A stretch of 64,000 bases of DNA from Chaetoceros tenuissimus (Eukaryota; Bacillariophyta; Thalassiosirophyceae; Chaetocerotales; Chaetocerotaceae): assembly GCA_021927905.1 (NCBI GenBank), contig BLLK01000029.1:186001-250000 (forward strand), written 5' to 3'. This document shows, one piece after another, positions 21,865 through 33,256 of this stretch. Numbering within the stretch: the stretch's first letter is position 1; each line of letters begins with the position of its first letter. The notes under the pieces were generated by a model. The model was given only the letters and a program-made list of their open reading frames with translations. It was not told the origin of the DNA and did not search any database. The translations under genes and the position numbers were made by a program.

Positions 21865-24369
21865 TAGAAACAATTATCTTCAACCTTTTGTACTTCTTTC
21901 TTGTTTGTCACTACCAGTGTATTATCTAGAAATAACTAAGAGATGTAAGTCGATAAATGGATACCATACAACTTCTGAATCAAGAAATATTCAACTCATA
22001 AAATCTTCAAACAAGCAGCCTCATTGTGGATTTTTTACATCTACAACAATGTGTACACAACCATAGTATCATAATTTGTTTGTACCTCAACCTTCCACAG
22101 GAATCTTCTTGTAACATATTCTTCTCCTCAACATTTCAATTAGCAAATATATAGCACGACATTAGTAAGATTATGAGTAGCTATACTTTCTAGACCTCGT
22201 CCTACAGCCAAAGAGATTCTTTGATACCTCATCGTTGGTACTCACACCTAGATGATCAAGCATCAACGCATAAATGCCTCGAACACTCCTCTAGACAAGC
22301 CTGATCCATTCTCGAAGAATATCATATGAGCATTCTTGGCAATTAGTGCTTTAATAGCTGGTCTCATGAAGTACGTAGGACCAGAGACTGTTATTATATG
22401 TAGTAGTTTCTTGTGATTTGAATCAAAAATAGTTGAAGTAAGTAGGCTTTAGCAGATTTCGCAGCCCTCTCTCAAGCTCCAAAGTGAAAGAGTCTCCCCA
22501 GAGTTGCTAATCCCTTGAGTTCGTCAGCTCTGGAACTCACATCTAGTTAAAATGGTGCGGAGTAGACGATTTTCATTACACGCAGTTGATGATAAAGTTC
22601 CAGGATTTCTTGACGACGTGTTTTGCCCAAGAGATACCAATTCTTGTGGGTTGAATGATCATATAATGATGGTATTGAAAAAGGATTACTTCTTCCTGAA
22701 TGAAACCGAATCATGTTGAGTACCATCCAATTTCATTCTGTTTTTGAGCAATAGGCTATCATGGTGAAGTTGACATGGAAAGAGTGCTTGTTCTGGGTCA
22801 TCTAGCCAACTCCTGATACCAGACAAGAATAATTATTGCAATTGGGGATCTTTTTGGATAGATGTCTTGAAGGCATTGAGGTCCTTAAGTAGTTTAGGAT
22901 CCAATCGGGTAAGTGAGTGGATGAGCATTTTTTCAGGACTCTTCTACGTATGGGCACAAATCAAATGAGAGTGTTATCTGACGACCAGATCGACTCCTAT
23001 CGGGAGGTAGTTAGCTGTCAGTTAATAGAAAGTATTGTAATTATTACTTTGGAGAAAGATGTAGAGTTACCGTAAGCGTCATCATCATAATGTGCGCTCT
23101 ACTGCCAAACCAATTTTAAAAACATACCATGCCCACACACAAAATCTTCGGTCGAAAACATTCTTCCATTATTTCCCTCCGTATTTTTATCGGGGGAGAA
23201 ACCTCCTTCTCAAGAGAGCATCAGGGATTGAAGTGGTATCAGAAAGCTGGTAAATTTTCGTAAAAGAGATATCGTAATCAAATCTATTCACAATTGCAAC
23301 TAGAAGGAAGGTGAGAGAAAATGAGTACGACAAATCTGGCTCAAAAACTTAGATTCTTTGTATTCTAGTTCGTTACGTTGATACCAAACAAATGAAATTC
23401 AGTCGTAGAATAGATTAGTAAAAAGCTGAAGGAGTTGAATGAAAGCTAGAGAAATTTCTTCTATTATTCCAAATGTACATAATTAGAACCTAGACCAGAC
23501 AACTACTGAGTTATAAGAAAAGAGTAAATTTCAACATGCTTTAGAAGCCTTCCATCACGTTCAGATTGAGGAACTACTTTTCAAAAGTGTGTCTCTTTTC
23601 CTTTTCTCGATTTGGAATACTTAATTAGAGGTCATTAACAATTAGAACATCTTGAGGTTGGACTCTAATTGTTCTCAGCTTGCTTGAACAAAATCATTTA
23701 TGGAGGACTCTAGTCTTGAGGATGTCCGCGTTTGTTGTCTTGTTACATTTCATTCTTTATGTATCCTCGAAGTATTTAAAATCTATGAACAGGCTATCGC
23801 TATTCTTTTTGTTTATGAAATGGAGCCAATCACATTCTCCTCAGCTCGTACCTCGGGAAAGAGTCCTTACTCGAGGAAAGAGTATCTACAAAAATTCAGT
23901 GCCTCTTTTATTAACGTCCCGACTTTCTTCTGAAAAGAACATTATTGTCGTGATTATTATATATTAACGAGACAATGCACTATCCACATTTCGTGGTTGT
24001 TGCATGTCGCGAAAGAAGAGCAATAGTTCCCTAGCTAATTTATCATATCTCGTACAGAGATGGGATAAGTATTTTTGTTATTTTCATCATGCATGCTACA
24101 AGTCTTCTTGACTCCTCAGGTTGAAAGCGATTGACCTGTTGAGTAAAAACTCACTTATCTCACCTTGATTTGTTCGCATGAAGTCTTTAGAGGCACTTAT
24201 CCAATATTAAGAAAAACCAAGTTGTCCAATCAACAAATACGTAGAGAACACCGATGACAACTCAATGATTTAGTTTAAAAAAGTGCAAATAATGATATGT
24301 GAAGGCTATTTATCCATTTTTATTTGTTTAATTCTAGTTATGACTGTCCTTCCCTAATTTACATGGTCA
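21865..24369. other. 2.5 kb gene-poor region
   Basis: Between the coiled-coil gene and the TANGO6-like 3' end. No intact gene is seen. One block (about 22260-22910, minus strand) looks like decayed coding sequence and is listed separately. The rest is AT-rich with scattered short frames that lack protein-like composition, and no terminal repeats were noticed. Confidence 0.6.
22260..22910 (-). pseudogene. Decayed coding-like relic, family unknown
   Basis: On the minus strand, several open stretches with protein-like composition follow one another: one near 22690-22835 (containing SWLDDPEQALFPCQLHHDS), one near 22550-22690 (containing LELYHQLRVMKIVYSAP), and one near 22263-22440 (containing TYFMRPAIKALIAKNAHM). 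They are not in one frame. The last stretch faintly recalls the core of CRAL-TRIO lipid-binding domains, but I cannot name a family with confidence. It is equally possible that this is a remnant of a mobile element. Confidence 0.35.
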
Positions 24370-27300
24370 TTAGAAGTTGAGCAAGCCCCTGGTAGTAGGC
24401 TCACTCTTCATTTCGCTTGCAAGGAACCTGTTGAGTGGATTGCTCGCATGTTGCTCTTGCTCTTTCAAATAAATTGTAGCTATTCTGATGTATCCATCTT
24501 CAGTTAAGCTATTACGAAATGAAATTGCCTCTTCGCATCTCGCAGAAACAACCTCGTCGTACAGACGAAGTTTGCCTGAAACTGAAGAGATAATTTGATC
24601 ATCTTGAACTTTATCAACATCTTCTGCTTTTAGACTGCGCAGCAGAGTTGCATACAGTTTCTCTTCTCCAGATCCAACAAAACTTAAAGTGAAAGCCATT
24701 TCTGAGGGTAGGTCTTTGTTAATATTCATTGAACTGCATTCTTGAAGTGAAAGGCTGTACATTTCTCTGCTCAACAAAGCGCACGCTCTACGAACAAGTC
24801 TTGAGTGATCCAACTTCAGTGCATTTACACAGAAATCTACGATTACGTGAGTGTACTTTGAAGCAGATAATGGGTCAAGTGAGCAAATGACATCTGCAAG
24901 TAGAGTTACACAAGCAGACCTAACCAGGTCGTCCTCCTCAACCTGGAAGATAGGTCCAGCGTTCAGAAGACGAATTTCTTTCTCCTCCTGTAAAGCTTCA
25001 TTCTCGTTCCATTCAGTGGATTGCGAGTCCTTACGGAAATGATGAAATGTTTGTTCTTGGATAAGCGTCGCAGTATCATAATCTTGAATGCCTCGTGCAT
25101 TTCCAATACGATCAATTCCAAATAAAATCATATTGAGTATCATGGAGGCGAAACGATTAATAGCAGGTCCTCTTCTACGCGAAATGAAGTTCAGCGCTTC
25201 TACAATCTTAACTCTTTGATTGCAGGATAAGTTCATGACTTTGTGCTCCTCATCTTCTTTCAAGACAATGGATGCATTGCAAAGAGCCTGGACAAGAATA
25301 GGGAGAAAGTATGTTGGAAACTCGTCCACAATGCAGACTAAAGTTTGTATACCTGCAAGATATACATAAGACTCTTCGTCCTCAAGTGAATGAAAGCATA
25401 ATTCCAATAATTTATTTGCAAGATGCTTCGAATCAGTTCCCGGGCTCGAGTCATCAATTTCCATGATAAGGGGAGAGCTAGAGTCAGATCTATCTTTCTT
25501 CAACTTTACAACCAACGGCTTAGAAATTTTGCGAAGCTCTGATACTGCGAATGCTCTCATTGGTACTTGATCTGAATGCAGTTGTCCTTCGATGTCCCCA
25601 AGTTTACCAGAAATAGTATAGTTTTTGTTTCTTTTCGTGGTTGGTATACCCTCTAAAGCCCTAGCCTGGATCAAAACAGCAGCATGGCTGGCCATTTCTG
25701 CAAGGGTAGTCTGTAGCGAGGAAACGGTTTCATTTACCACAGAGAAGGTAGGCACTTCAGATAATATTTTGAGGAATGGCAACATGGATTCCAAAATTTT
25801 TTCATCTTTCAGAGACCGTTTTTTCGTGCCGAGCTCGAGGATTGCTACTAGAATGGATAAAGCAATTGAGCACGTTGAAGACAGTGACTCCATATCTGCT
25901 TCAATTGTCATCGACGTTCCATTACTACCAGTTGACTGATTCTCTTCAAAGGGCATATCCACGGAATCAAATTCCATGAAAGAAATATCAGTGATTACAT
26001 CATCAGGATTTGTGCAAGTCGTTTCTTCTCCATTAGTCTGCTTTGTCAAAGTGACAGATATCGAAGATATGATCAAGGAAATGATACCTAAAATAGGACC
26101 AGACTTCGAACTACCCCCTATAAGAAGAGTTGAAGGGGAACATTTCTCACATAACTGAGGTAGAATCAACATTGACGGCAGTTTGAAATGATGGATTTTG
26201 CTCCGTATCACAAAAGGCAAGAGAGATGATTTTCTCGGAACGAAGACTTCAAAATAAATAATTAGTTGCAAGGCAAAGAATCTGCTTTGGAAGGAATCAA
26301 TTTTGCTCTGAATTCTCTCTGCGTTCGCAGATTTTATTGAGGCATCATTAACAGAATCAATTGTTTTACTGAAAATTAACTCAGACAAAACAAGCTCAGA
26401 CCTTTTCTTGATACCTTCAAATATCATGTCATCACTAATGATATCTGAGGTATTCTTAATCGTCATTGTATCACCATCTCTAAAGTATTGTAAACCTAGC
26501 ATATCAAAAGGATTGCTAATTACACTTCGAAGAATAGAAATAGCCAAGATATCTTCAGCGGATATTCTTTCACTAAATTCACAATGTAGAAGTGACACGA
26601 AGACAATGAGGTCAATTGTACTCTTTGCCTCCAACACAATATTAGAGGCAAGCACTTGGTCACCTTTTGATGTTGCAACACGAATCAACTGGCTCAACAC
26701 CGAGAAAACTCCAGGGGCACCTTTTGTGCGTGGTGTTTGGACATTTCCAACACCTGATAGAAGGCATAAGCAGAAATAATTCAAACATTTACCATTCGTA
26801 GGGGGAAACAACAGTAAAAAGTAGATTTGACGTATTGACGTTCTCAATGAGGAGCACTTATCATCTTTGCTCATCACACAATCTACTATTCCTTTTGTAA
26901 ATTTTGATAAAGAACTCGCAGGTGAGTTCTCTAGCACAGCCCATGTTGTTAGCACTGTAGCAACGACAGTATTGTCCACAACTCCGTTTCCTGCTGAAAT
27001 ATCGACGTCCTTAAATTCCAAAATGGACACGAGGATCCCTAGTATTTTTGTCAAATCATTACCATCATTTGACATTGTACACAAAGTTTGACCTAACCTT
27101 GCACTTGCCATGGATATTTCTTGAGTCGGAAGCGATGAAGCAGCAACTACAAATACATCAATGATTGCCTTCATACCATCAACACCAGAAGTCGCAAGGC
27201 TAGTCAAAATGTTGGAAACTCGAAGTTTCAACCAAGTTGAACAATTTCTACCTGAAAGCAACAAACTTTGCAACGATTTAGCCATCATATAATGGTCTAC

Positions 27301-28338
27301 TACCATACCTAAACCGTCCTCTTCTGTCCGTAACAGTACATTTCGGATATGATTCAAGCTATCTTCATTTCTATTACAGTCGAGACATGGGGGAGTTTTC
27401 AATTTAAAACCCCTTCTCAGAGATTTCAAGCGATCATATTGAAATATAATTGCAAATAAATCTGTGATGTGCCTTGGTAATAACATTGGTCGAAATCTAT
27501 CCATGAGCAGTATTTTTGAAACTACATGCAGAACATCTGATAACTCTCTCTTTGCCCCATCAATTTTCAAGGCAGCTTTATTTTGTCTTGTGTCCACATC
27601 ACCTTCAACTCTTATCTTATGAAGCATAGTGTCTGATCCCCACATGAGACATTTACGATGAAGCCTTCCTGCCAAAGATTTTGGTAATTGCTGAGCTCTT
27701 TCCTTTACAGTGACCAATACAAAACGTTCTAGTAGAGGTAACACTGAAGTCGTGATGGTTAGTTCCAACAAACAAGCTATATCTGTATACTGAAGCAACG
27801 AAAGTAATCCTTTTGGAGCATCGGGCTTCTTTTTTCTTTGTCGATTTTTGTGATGATCCCTATTCTTTGCCAATTCTTTCCCCGATGATTCACATAAAGA
27901 TAATATTCCATCAAGTTCTTTGAATGAAGATTCCACAGCATTAAGCAATGGAAGAAATATTTTGTAGACAACCATTTTCCTATCAGCTTCTATTGGATGC
28001 GATTCTTTACTGATAATACCCATCATATCTTGAAACTCTGAAGTTGAACTAAACTCCTTTCCCTTACACATATTTTCTACTTGTTTCACGAGACCCTTTT
28101 CTTCTAAAAATTTATATAAATACACTTCGTCACTTTGATTCTCAGCTTTTGATCGTGGCTTGGCTACACCAGTAACTTCATTCTTATCAATAGCCTTTCG
28201 TAAATCGACAGGCTGAAATGAAGAAATCTCACGAATCAAATCTATACATTTGGTAATACAGTTTACGATCTGTTGAGACTGACTTTCTAGCTCTAATGTC
28301 AGAATATCTGATTCTTCTTTCTGCTTTTGAATAGACAT
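24370..28338 (-). CDS. TANGO6/RTP1-like HEAT-repeat protein
   Basis: Seen: a single 1,322-residue frame from ATG at 28338 (an in-frame GTG 11 codons upstream is not used). It is helical throughout. The C-terminal third shows the family pattern: VPMRAFAVSELRKISKPLV (~930), DEESYVYLAGIQTLVCIVDE (~990), then RVKIVEALNFISRRRGPAI and EEDDLVRSACVTLLADV (~1160). The 'EDSYVYL.AI..L..L.D' box is typical of RTP1/TANGO6. Known: yeast RTP1 helps import RNA polymerase II subunits into the nucleus, and animal TANGO6 was found in screens for Golgi organisation. Inferred: the same cytosolic role in polymerase assembly or import. The N-terminal two thirds are poorly conserved, so other HEAT-repeat proteins remain possible. 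Confidence 0.7.
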   Translation of the reverse strand: MSIQKQKEESDILTLELESQSQQIVNCITKCIDLIREISSFQPVDLRKAIDKNEVTGVAKPRSKAENQSDEVYLYKFLEEKGLVKQVENMCKGKEFSSTSEFQDMMGIISKESHPIEADRKMVVYKIFLPLLNAVESSFKELDGILSLCESSGKELAKNRDHHKNRQRKKKPDAPKGLLSLLQYTDIACLLELTITTSVLPLLERFVLVTVKERAQQLPKSLAGRLHRKCLMWGSDTMLHKIRVEGDVDTRQNKAALKIDGAKRELSDVLHVVSKILLMDRFRPMLLPRHITDLFAIIFQYDRLKSLRRGFKLKTPPCLDCNRNEDSLNHIRNVLLRTEEDGLGMVVDHYMMAKSLQSLLLSGRNCSTWLKLRVSNILTSLATSGVDGMKAIIDVFVVAASSLPTQEISMASARLGQTLCTMSNDGNDLTKILGILVSILEFKDVDISAGNGVVDNTVVATVLTTWAVLENSPASSLSKFTKGIVDCVMSKDDKCSSLRTSIRQIYFLLLFPPTNGKCLNYFCLCLLSGVGNVQTPRTKGAPGVFSVLSQLIRVATSKGDQVLASNIVLEAKSTIDLIVFVSLLHCEFSERISAEDILAISILRSVISNPFDMLGLQYFRDGDTMTIKNTSDIISDDMIFEGIKKRSELVLSELIFSKTIDSVNDASIKSANAERIQSKIDSFQSRFFALQLIIYFEVFVPRKSSLLPFVIRSKIHHFKLPSMLILPQLCEKCSPSTLLIGGSSKSGPILGIISLIISSISVTLTKQTNGEETTCTNPDDVITDISFMEFDSVDMPFEENQSTGSNGTSMTIEADMESLSSTCSIALSILVAILELGTKKRSLKDEKILESMLPFLKILSEVPTFSVVNETVSSLQTTLAEMASHAAVLIQARALEGIPTTKRNKNYTISGKLGDIEGQLHSDQVPMRAFAVSELRKISKPLVVKLKKDRSDSSSPLIMEIDDSSPGTDSKHLANKLLELCFHSLEDEESYVYLAGIQTLVCIVDEFPTYFLPILVQALCNASIVLKEDEEHKVMNLSCNQRVKIVEALNFISRRRGPAINRFASMILNMILFGIDRIGNARGIQDYDTATLIQEQTFHHFRKDSQSTEWNENEALQEEKEIRLLNAGPIFQVEEDDLVRSACVTLLADVICSLDPLSASKYTHVIVDFCVNALKLDHSRLVRRACALLSREMYSLSLQECSSMNINKDLPSEMAFTLSFVGSGEEKLYATLLRSLKAEDVDKVQDDQIISSVSGKLRLYDEVVSARCEEAISFRNSLTEDGYIRIATIYLKEQEQHASNPLNRFLASEMKSEPTTRGLLNF

Positions 28339-28755
28339 ATTTTCGTGATGAGTAGGTGCGCCCTTTTTCACACACCTGCCGACAAATTCCTTTCTCTTTT
28401 AATTCAAGTTATTTTCCGTTTTTGGATTATGTTTACTGTGATTGCACAGGGAAATGGAGGAGTGATTTTCAATAGAAACAAAAACTGTGATGAAAGAGAT
28501 GAAGTGTGATTGATGATTGAGGATTGAGGATGAGAAAAGCAAAAATGAGGGTTGAATTGGCTATAGCATAGCCAATTACAGGGGAAAGTTTCATTAAAAT
28601 TTTTTGTCACGCTCGTCGCTTTGGATACCTCTGTGTATCTCTTACAATCGTAGCATAGAGTACATATCTCTTTCAGCATCATACTCCGGGCTTTTATCTA
28701 TTTCATTCACAAAAGGTCTTAGAAAAGTATCCTAAGGGAGGCAAGTGGTGGGAGG
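28339..28755. promoter_or_regulatory. Divergent promoter, TANGO6-like / BspA-LRR gene
   Basis: 417 bp between two divergent starts. It contains a near-perfect inverted repeat at 28556-28576 and no gene. Confidence 0.5.
28556..28576. repeat. 9 bp stem inverted repeat
   Basis: ATTGGCTAT, a 3-base loop AGC, then ATAGCCAAT. It lies 180 bp before the BspA-LRR start. As DNA it could be a dimeric factor site containing CCAAT (minus and plus strands); this is inference. Confidence 0.5.
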
Positions 28756-29693
28756 ATGAGGGTTGCTACTGTTGATGGTCTCGTGACTCTCTTTTACGAT
28801 GGGTCGGAAGAACTCTACAATGATGAACTGCATTGGGAGTGGGTTGCTGATGAAACCAAATACTACTTCCATCTTTATGATGATTATGATGATGGATGGG
28901 AAGAATGGGAAATGTCAAACGAATGTAGAGAGTATGTGAGAGAAAGATTGTCATGGGAGCAAGTAATCATTGAAGATGGCGTGACAGAGATTCCAAGAGA
29001 TACTTTTACATGCTGTACGAACATCAAAAGAGTCATCATGGCAAATACAGTTATTAGAATTGAAGACGCAGCTTTCAATTATTGCAGATGCCTCACTTAT
29101 ATCAAACTGTCAATAAACATTGAAGTCATTGGAGAATGTGCATTCTATGGATGTGGTCTTGTCAATGTCTTTATTTCACCAACTTGCAAAATTATCAAAA
29201 AAGAGGCATTTAGAGCTAATCCTGACCTGGCCATCTTTCATATTCATCCAAATGTACAACTTGGCAATCAACTTCTTTCTGGGACAAAATTGATAAAAGA
29301 TTCTCATTTCAAATTGGATGAAGACCATTATGATGACGAAGAAGTGCACAATTGGATCAAAAACATAAACAACGACGAAAAATACTCCCTTCATCGAGGT
29401 GTAGCTCGTTTCAACCTCTCAAGCAAGTCATCACGGCGATTATTATGAAGCAAGGAATCGGAGCATTCAATATCAAAAACGAGATGGGTATAACTCCATC
29501 ACGATACTTGAAAGAAAACCCATATGCAGATATTTCGCAGAAGGAAATCATTGAGGAGTGCATTGTGACCATGATGGGAGAATGTGAATGGGAGAATGTG
29601 AAAAAAGAAAAGGCATTATTGTCATCACTATTTTGGATTCTTTTTTCTCTGATTGTTTTACTAATTGTTGTAGTTGATAAATGCTCATCATAA
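28756..29693 (+). pseudogene. BspA-type leucine-rich-repeat gene with a frame break
   Basis: Seen: from ATG 28756, 230 codons encode MRVATVDGLVTLFYDGSEEL, a W-rich acidic segment, then BspA/LRR_5 repeats (DGVTEIPRDTFTCCTNIKRV, VIRIEDAAFNYCRCLTYIKL, NIEVIGECAFYGCGL, TCKIIKKEAF). The frame stops at 29448. The conserved C-terminal tail (SSFQPLKQVITAI, then MGITPSRYLKENPYADI and a final hydrophobic helix) continues in the next frame to 29693, overlapping from about 29400. Paralogues that I remember from Chaetoceros-like diatoms read through this point ('YSLHRACSSFQPLK'), so one base was gained or lost near 29400. The overlap shows recent damage or a sequencing error. Known: BspA-LRR proteins are expanded in several protists; the function in diatoms is unknown. 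The closing hydrophobic stretch (~20 residues) suggests a tail anchor. Confidence 0.75.
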
Positions 29694-30249
29694 ACTAAAA
29701 TACTATTGCAAGCGAATGATTGACCTTCGTTTTCATCTAGACATATAAAAATAAACTTCTTCGTTGCATCTAGGTATAATAAATAAATCCAATCTTATCA
29801 TTAAACCCTTTGCATCTGAAATAGCACGGATGTGTTATCAAATCATCTATATTGAGAGATACTACTTCTCGTGTTGAACACGCAACTCAATACGAGCATC
29901 ACTATGACTATCCAATTACTACATCAACCACTACCGCGTAACAAGATATAACATACTCACATTCCCATCAATGAAATCTTCTATTGCATTCCATCTCTTT
30001 CATACCAGCAAAAAGATTGGTCAACTCCTTTGATGACTTTTCCAGTAGTAAGATATGCGACAGCCATACGATAATGCATATCGAGAAGCCACACGAGTGG
30101 CTCAAAAACATTAACAATGACGAAAAATACGAATTTGCTACTTTTAAATGATACCATACTGAAAGAGATGTCAATATACTTATGATTAAAAACATGTCTT
30201 GTTAAAAGTGACTTCTAAGTGAACCGTCTGTGGCTTGAAGAGTTTGATC
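29694..30249. other. AT-rich interval with a second BspA-LRR relic
   Basis: 556 bp with no intact gene. A 25-codon fragment at 30077-30151 (plus strand) contains EWLKNINNDEKYEF, matching the WIKNINNDEKYSL segment of the gene just upstream. The rest shows nothing recognisable. Confidence 0.55.
30077..30151 (+). pseudogene. Fragment of a BspA-LRR paralogue
   Basis: A short in-frame piece reading HIEKPHEWLKNINNDEKYEF before a stop. It is similar to residues near 199-213 of the 28756 gene. It is too short to be a gene and is best read as the remains of a tandem duplicate. Confidence 0.55.
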
Positions 30250-33200
30250 TTATTGCATTTGTAATAACTCATTCACTTTTCTACCTTCAAAGTCAACTCT
30301 TAAATTGAGGAATGCTTTCGCATCGTTGAGACTCAAATCCCACATATTTTTCCGCTTCGAAGAAGAGATTAGATCAAGAACATCTTCCAAATCATCAACA
30401 TTCATAAGGTATGAAATTTGAGACAGACGAGCTAGTGGGTTGCATGACTTCAGTAAAGTTGAGCTCGATGTCAAGCTCTCAGCATCTACTTTTGACTTCA
30501 CATAATTTAAGAAGAAACGAATATCCGAATCAAGGGCCAAAGCTCCCAAGGCAGTAAATTGATTCTAAGTTGGAAATAACAGTGTTAGAGTGATTTCATG
30601 TTCATCACCCTCCCCTAAAATAGGAATTCAATACTCACCTTTTTGATTGCCGACTCTATACGTTTCGAAGCACCTCCTATGATCCCAAGAATCACAGCAT
30701 CAGCTAAAGAAGGGGCTAAATGTAATCGTAGAGGTTCAATGACTTCATCAAATAATTGGCATCTACAAACAGGAAAAAGAAGTTAGACAAGTAACTTTAC
30801 AATCAACGAAACAAGTGCACAATCTTTACTTACAGACGACTCATGAAACCCTCACTGATCTGGGCTAATTCATAAGCCTTGTCATCAAGATTGTAATCCA
30901 TCTTAACATTCGTCGTAACAGTTGCTCCCGCAGTCATAAAGCTTGCACTCGAAGAGCTATCTTGTCCAACACACTCACTGACAATAGAGCGCACACGTGG
31001 TATAACAATTGCCACAAGATGTTCAACAGCTTCTTTCGATGCACCTTGATAAGCTTCCATTACCCCAGAGAGACCACTAATACATTGCCTCAACTGTTCT
31101 GTCTTTTGACCTTGTGGAAAAGTACTTCCTGTTTCCTGTAACAGTTTCTCTTCTAGGCGTCTGGTGTAATCTACTGCCACCTCAAGATCATTGAGAGCTG
31201 CACACGATCTTGCAATACCCTCGTCTATTTGCCTCTGTAATGCTAGGCGTTCTTCTTCACTTCCATCTCCAAGTCCTCCTCGCCTTCCCTTTGTCGCATT
31301 CGTAAGACCCTTCTGAGCCGTTGACATAACAGATAGAGCTGCTTGCCCAAGCCCAGCAGATCCAGACAAGAGTCCATCTCCAGGTTTCAACATGGAACTT
31401 CCAGCCTCTGCTCGTTGGGCCATCGATTCTAACAGAACTCGACCCAAAATATCTGAAGAAAGATTTGCAGCGGCACAAGCTGTACCACTATGACCAGTTG
31501 CAAATGCTCTCAAAGTGGACTGTTGAGCTGCATATAGGCATTCTTCAACAAGTGATGTTTGAAGTGCAAGGGACCCTGAAGAATGTCGTGGTCTATTTGA
31601 CTTCAAAATCGTTATTGGTGTGTAGCTACGTTCATCTGGATAATTGATACTAAAGAAGGCACGCTGGAAATTTCCTAGTAAGAAAGCTCGCTCGATTCCA
31701 GATAAGTACCCACCAACTTCAGCAATGATTTCGTTCAACTGTGTTTGAGGAGGAAGTACATCTTGTACTCTTTGATTAGCTTGAATTTCAGCTTCCTGTT
31801 TGTCGAACTTTTGAGCTTCCTCTAACGTTGCATCTTTACCTTCATTTTCGAGTTGTGCAATCCATTTCTTCTTTCTATCCTCTTGATTCTGCTTTCTTCT
31901 CAAATCTCTCGCTTTGTTAACTTCATCAACAGCATGACGGATGAATCTTTCATAGGATTCCGTGTGTTGCATTAAAAGTGCAATTTCGTCAAGTTTGGAA
32001 TTCATTTGAATGAAGCTTCCGAGTTGTGCTTTGAAACCACAGTCATCCATTGTCTCAATTGCAGCAGTTTTGTCTGTAGTTGTAGACAAACTCAAGAAAT
32101 TACCTTCTTCGCCAAAGAAACCTTCGTCCAACACTTCTCCACTAATGTATTTTTCTTCAATCAAATCAGCAACTGATCTAGCTTTATTATGGAGAGATCC
32201 AAGTTGCTTCACTCCAATATGTTCTCGGATGATTTCGACAGATCGTCGCTCTACTTCAAGATGCACAAGTTGCACTAAAGCTGCATCTCCATCAGCATCA
32301 CCAAGTGAGAATGCAACCATAGGCAAATGGTGTCGCAAATGAGTCACTGCTGTATTGAAAATCTTTGCAAGCTTGGTACAGATGGTTACAGCAGACTTTT
32401 TCTGCTCTACTCTTCGTCTTTGTTCTGCTCGACTAATTCTAACTCCAGCATCTTCTTCAGCTTGCATAGCATTCTGTTTTTCTTCAACAACCTCATCTTC
32501 TTTCAGTCCTGCATTCATTATTTCATTCAAACTGTTTTGCGAATATCTTAGGTAAAGTCCAACTCCCTTATCGGCAAGTTCCAACATTCCCAACAAAGGT
32601 GTCAACTCGGATAAACCCTTCAAATCACCTTCTGCAACAGCATTTTCATATTGCTCCAGAACAGTCCTCTGCAAAACATCTTTAGTACGTTCATAGGCTC
32701 TGATAGCGTGTGGACCAGCAATAGTTTTGGCTCTATCAGATGGATCAACTCTATTGTAATCACTCACTGCCCTTGCTGCATCAGTATAACGTCTTGCGCC
32801 CAGAGCATCAGCTCCAAATGAAGCCAGTTGCCGCAATGAGAGAGCAGCCTGAACATCATTTGCTGCAGAATCAATCAAGCGTCTTTTGGTCTCTAGAGAT
32901 CTCAAGTCCGAAGAAGCCTGTGAACCTCCAGAAGCAACCTTGGTCAATGACGCAAGGATGGAATCTGCTGAAGCTTTAGCATTTTCTAGGGGATTCTCTT
33001 CTCTTTGATATTTTCGAACATTTTTTGTAGATTTTGAAAGAGATTCTGGTACTTCGATCGGGTAATAGTTTTGTTGCTGCTGTTTAGATTCCACCTTTTG
33101 TCTATCCACTTTCACATTTTTATTCAAGAGTGACTCTGCCAGTTCTTTCGCTAGACGAATGGCATTTTCCTCGGAATGACTTGAAAGCTGGAGAAGGCTT

Positions 33201-33256
33201 TCTTCGGCAGCACCCGTTGTCAGGGCTTCTGACATGTTCTTGACCACCTTCGCCAT
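30250..33256 (-). CDS. COG4: COG4, conserved oligomeric Golgi complex subunit 4
   Basis: Seen: three exons, 33256-30834, 30762-30639 and 30564-30250, with 71 and 74 bp GT-AG introns; 953 aa. Features that match COG4: an N-terminal coiled coil, LGARRYTDAARAVSDYNRVD (~155-175), SALNDLEVAVDYTRRLEEKL-type segment (~745-765; here CAALNDLEVAVDYT), and the C-terminal LARLSQISYLMNVDDLEDVL...LSLNDAKAFLNLRVDF, equivalent to the human 'LSRLSQMATILNLERVTEIL..LTPAEVRQVLALRIDF'. Known: COG4 is in lobe A of the COG tether, which captures retrograde vesicles at the Golgi and binds SNAREs and the SM protein Sly1. Human COG4 is 785 aa; the extra length is in acidic and charged inserts (~255-290 and ~440-500). 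The ATG at 33256 is in MAKVVKNMSEALTTG. Confidence 0.85.

Noticed and set aside
29352-29693. Separate small gene beginning at 29352
   Set aside because: Its content is the conserved tail of the BspA-LRR protein just upstream; better explained as one gene with a frame break.
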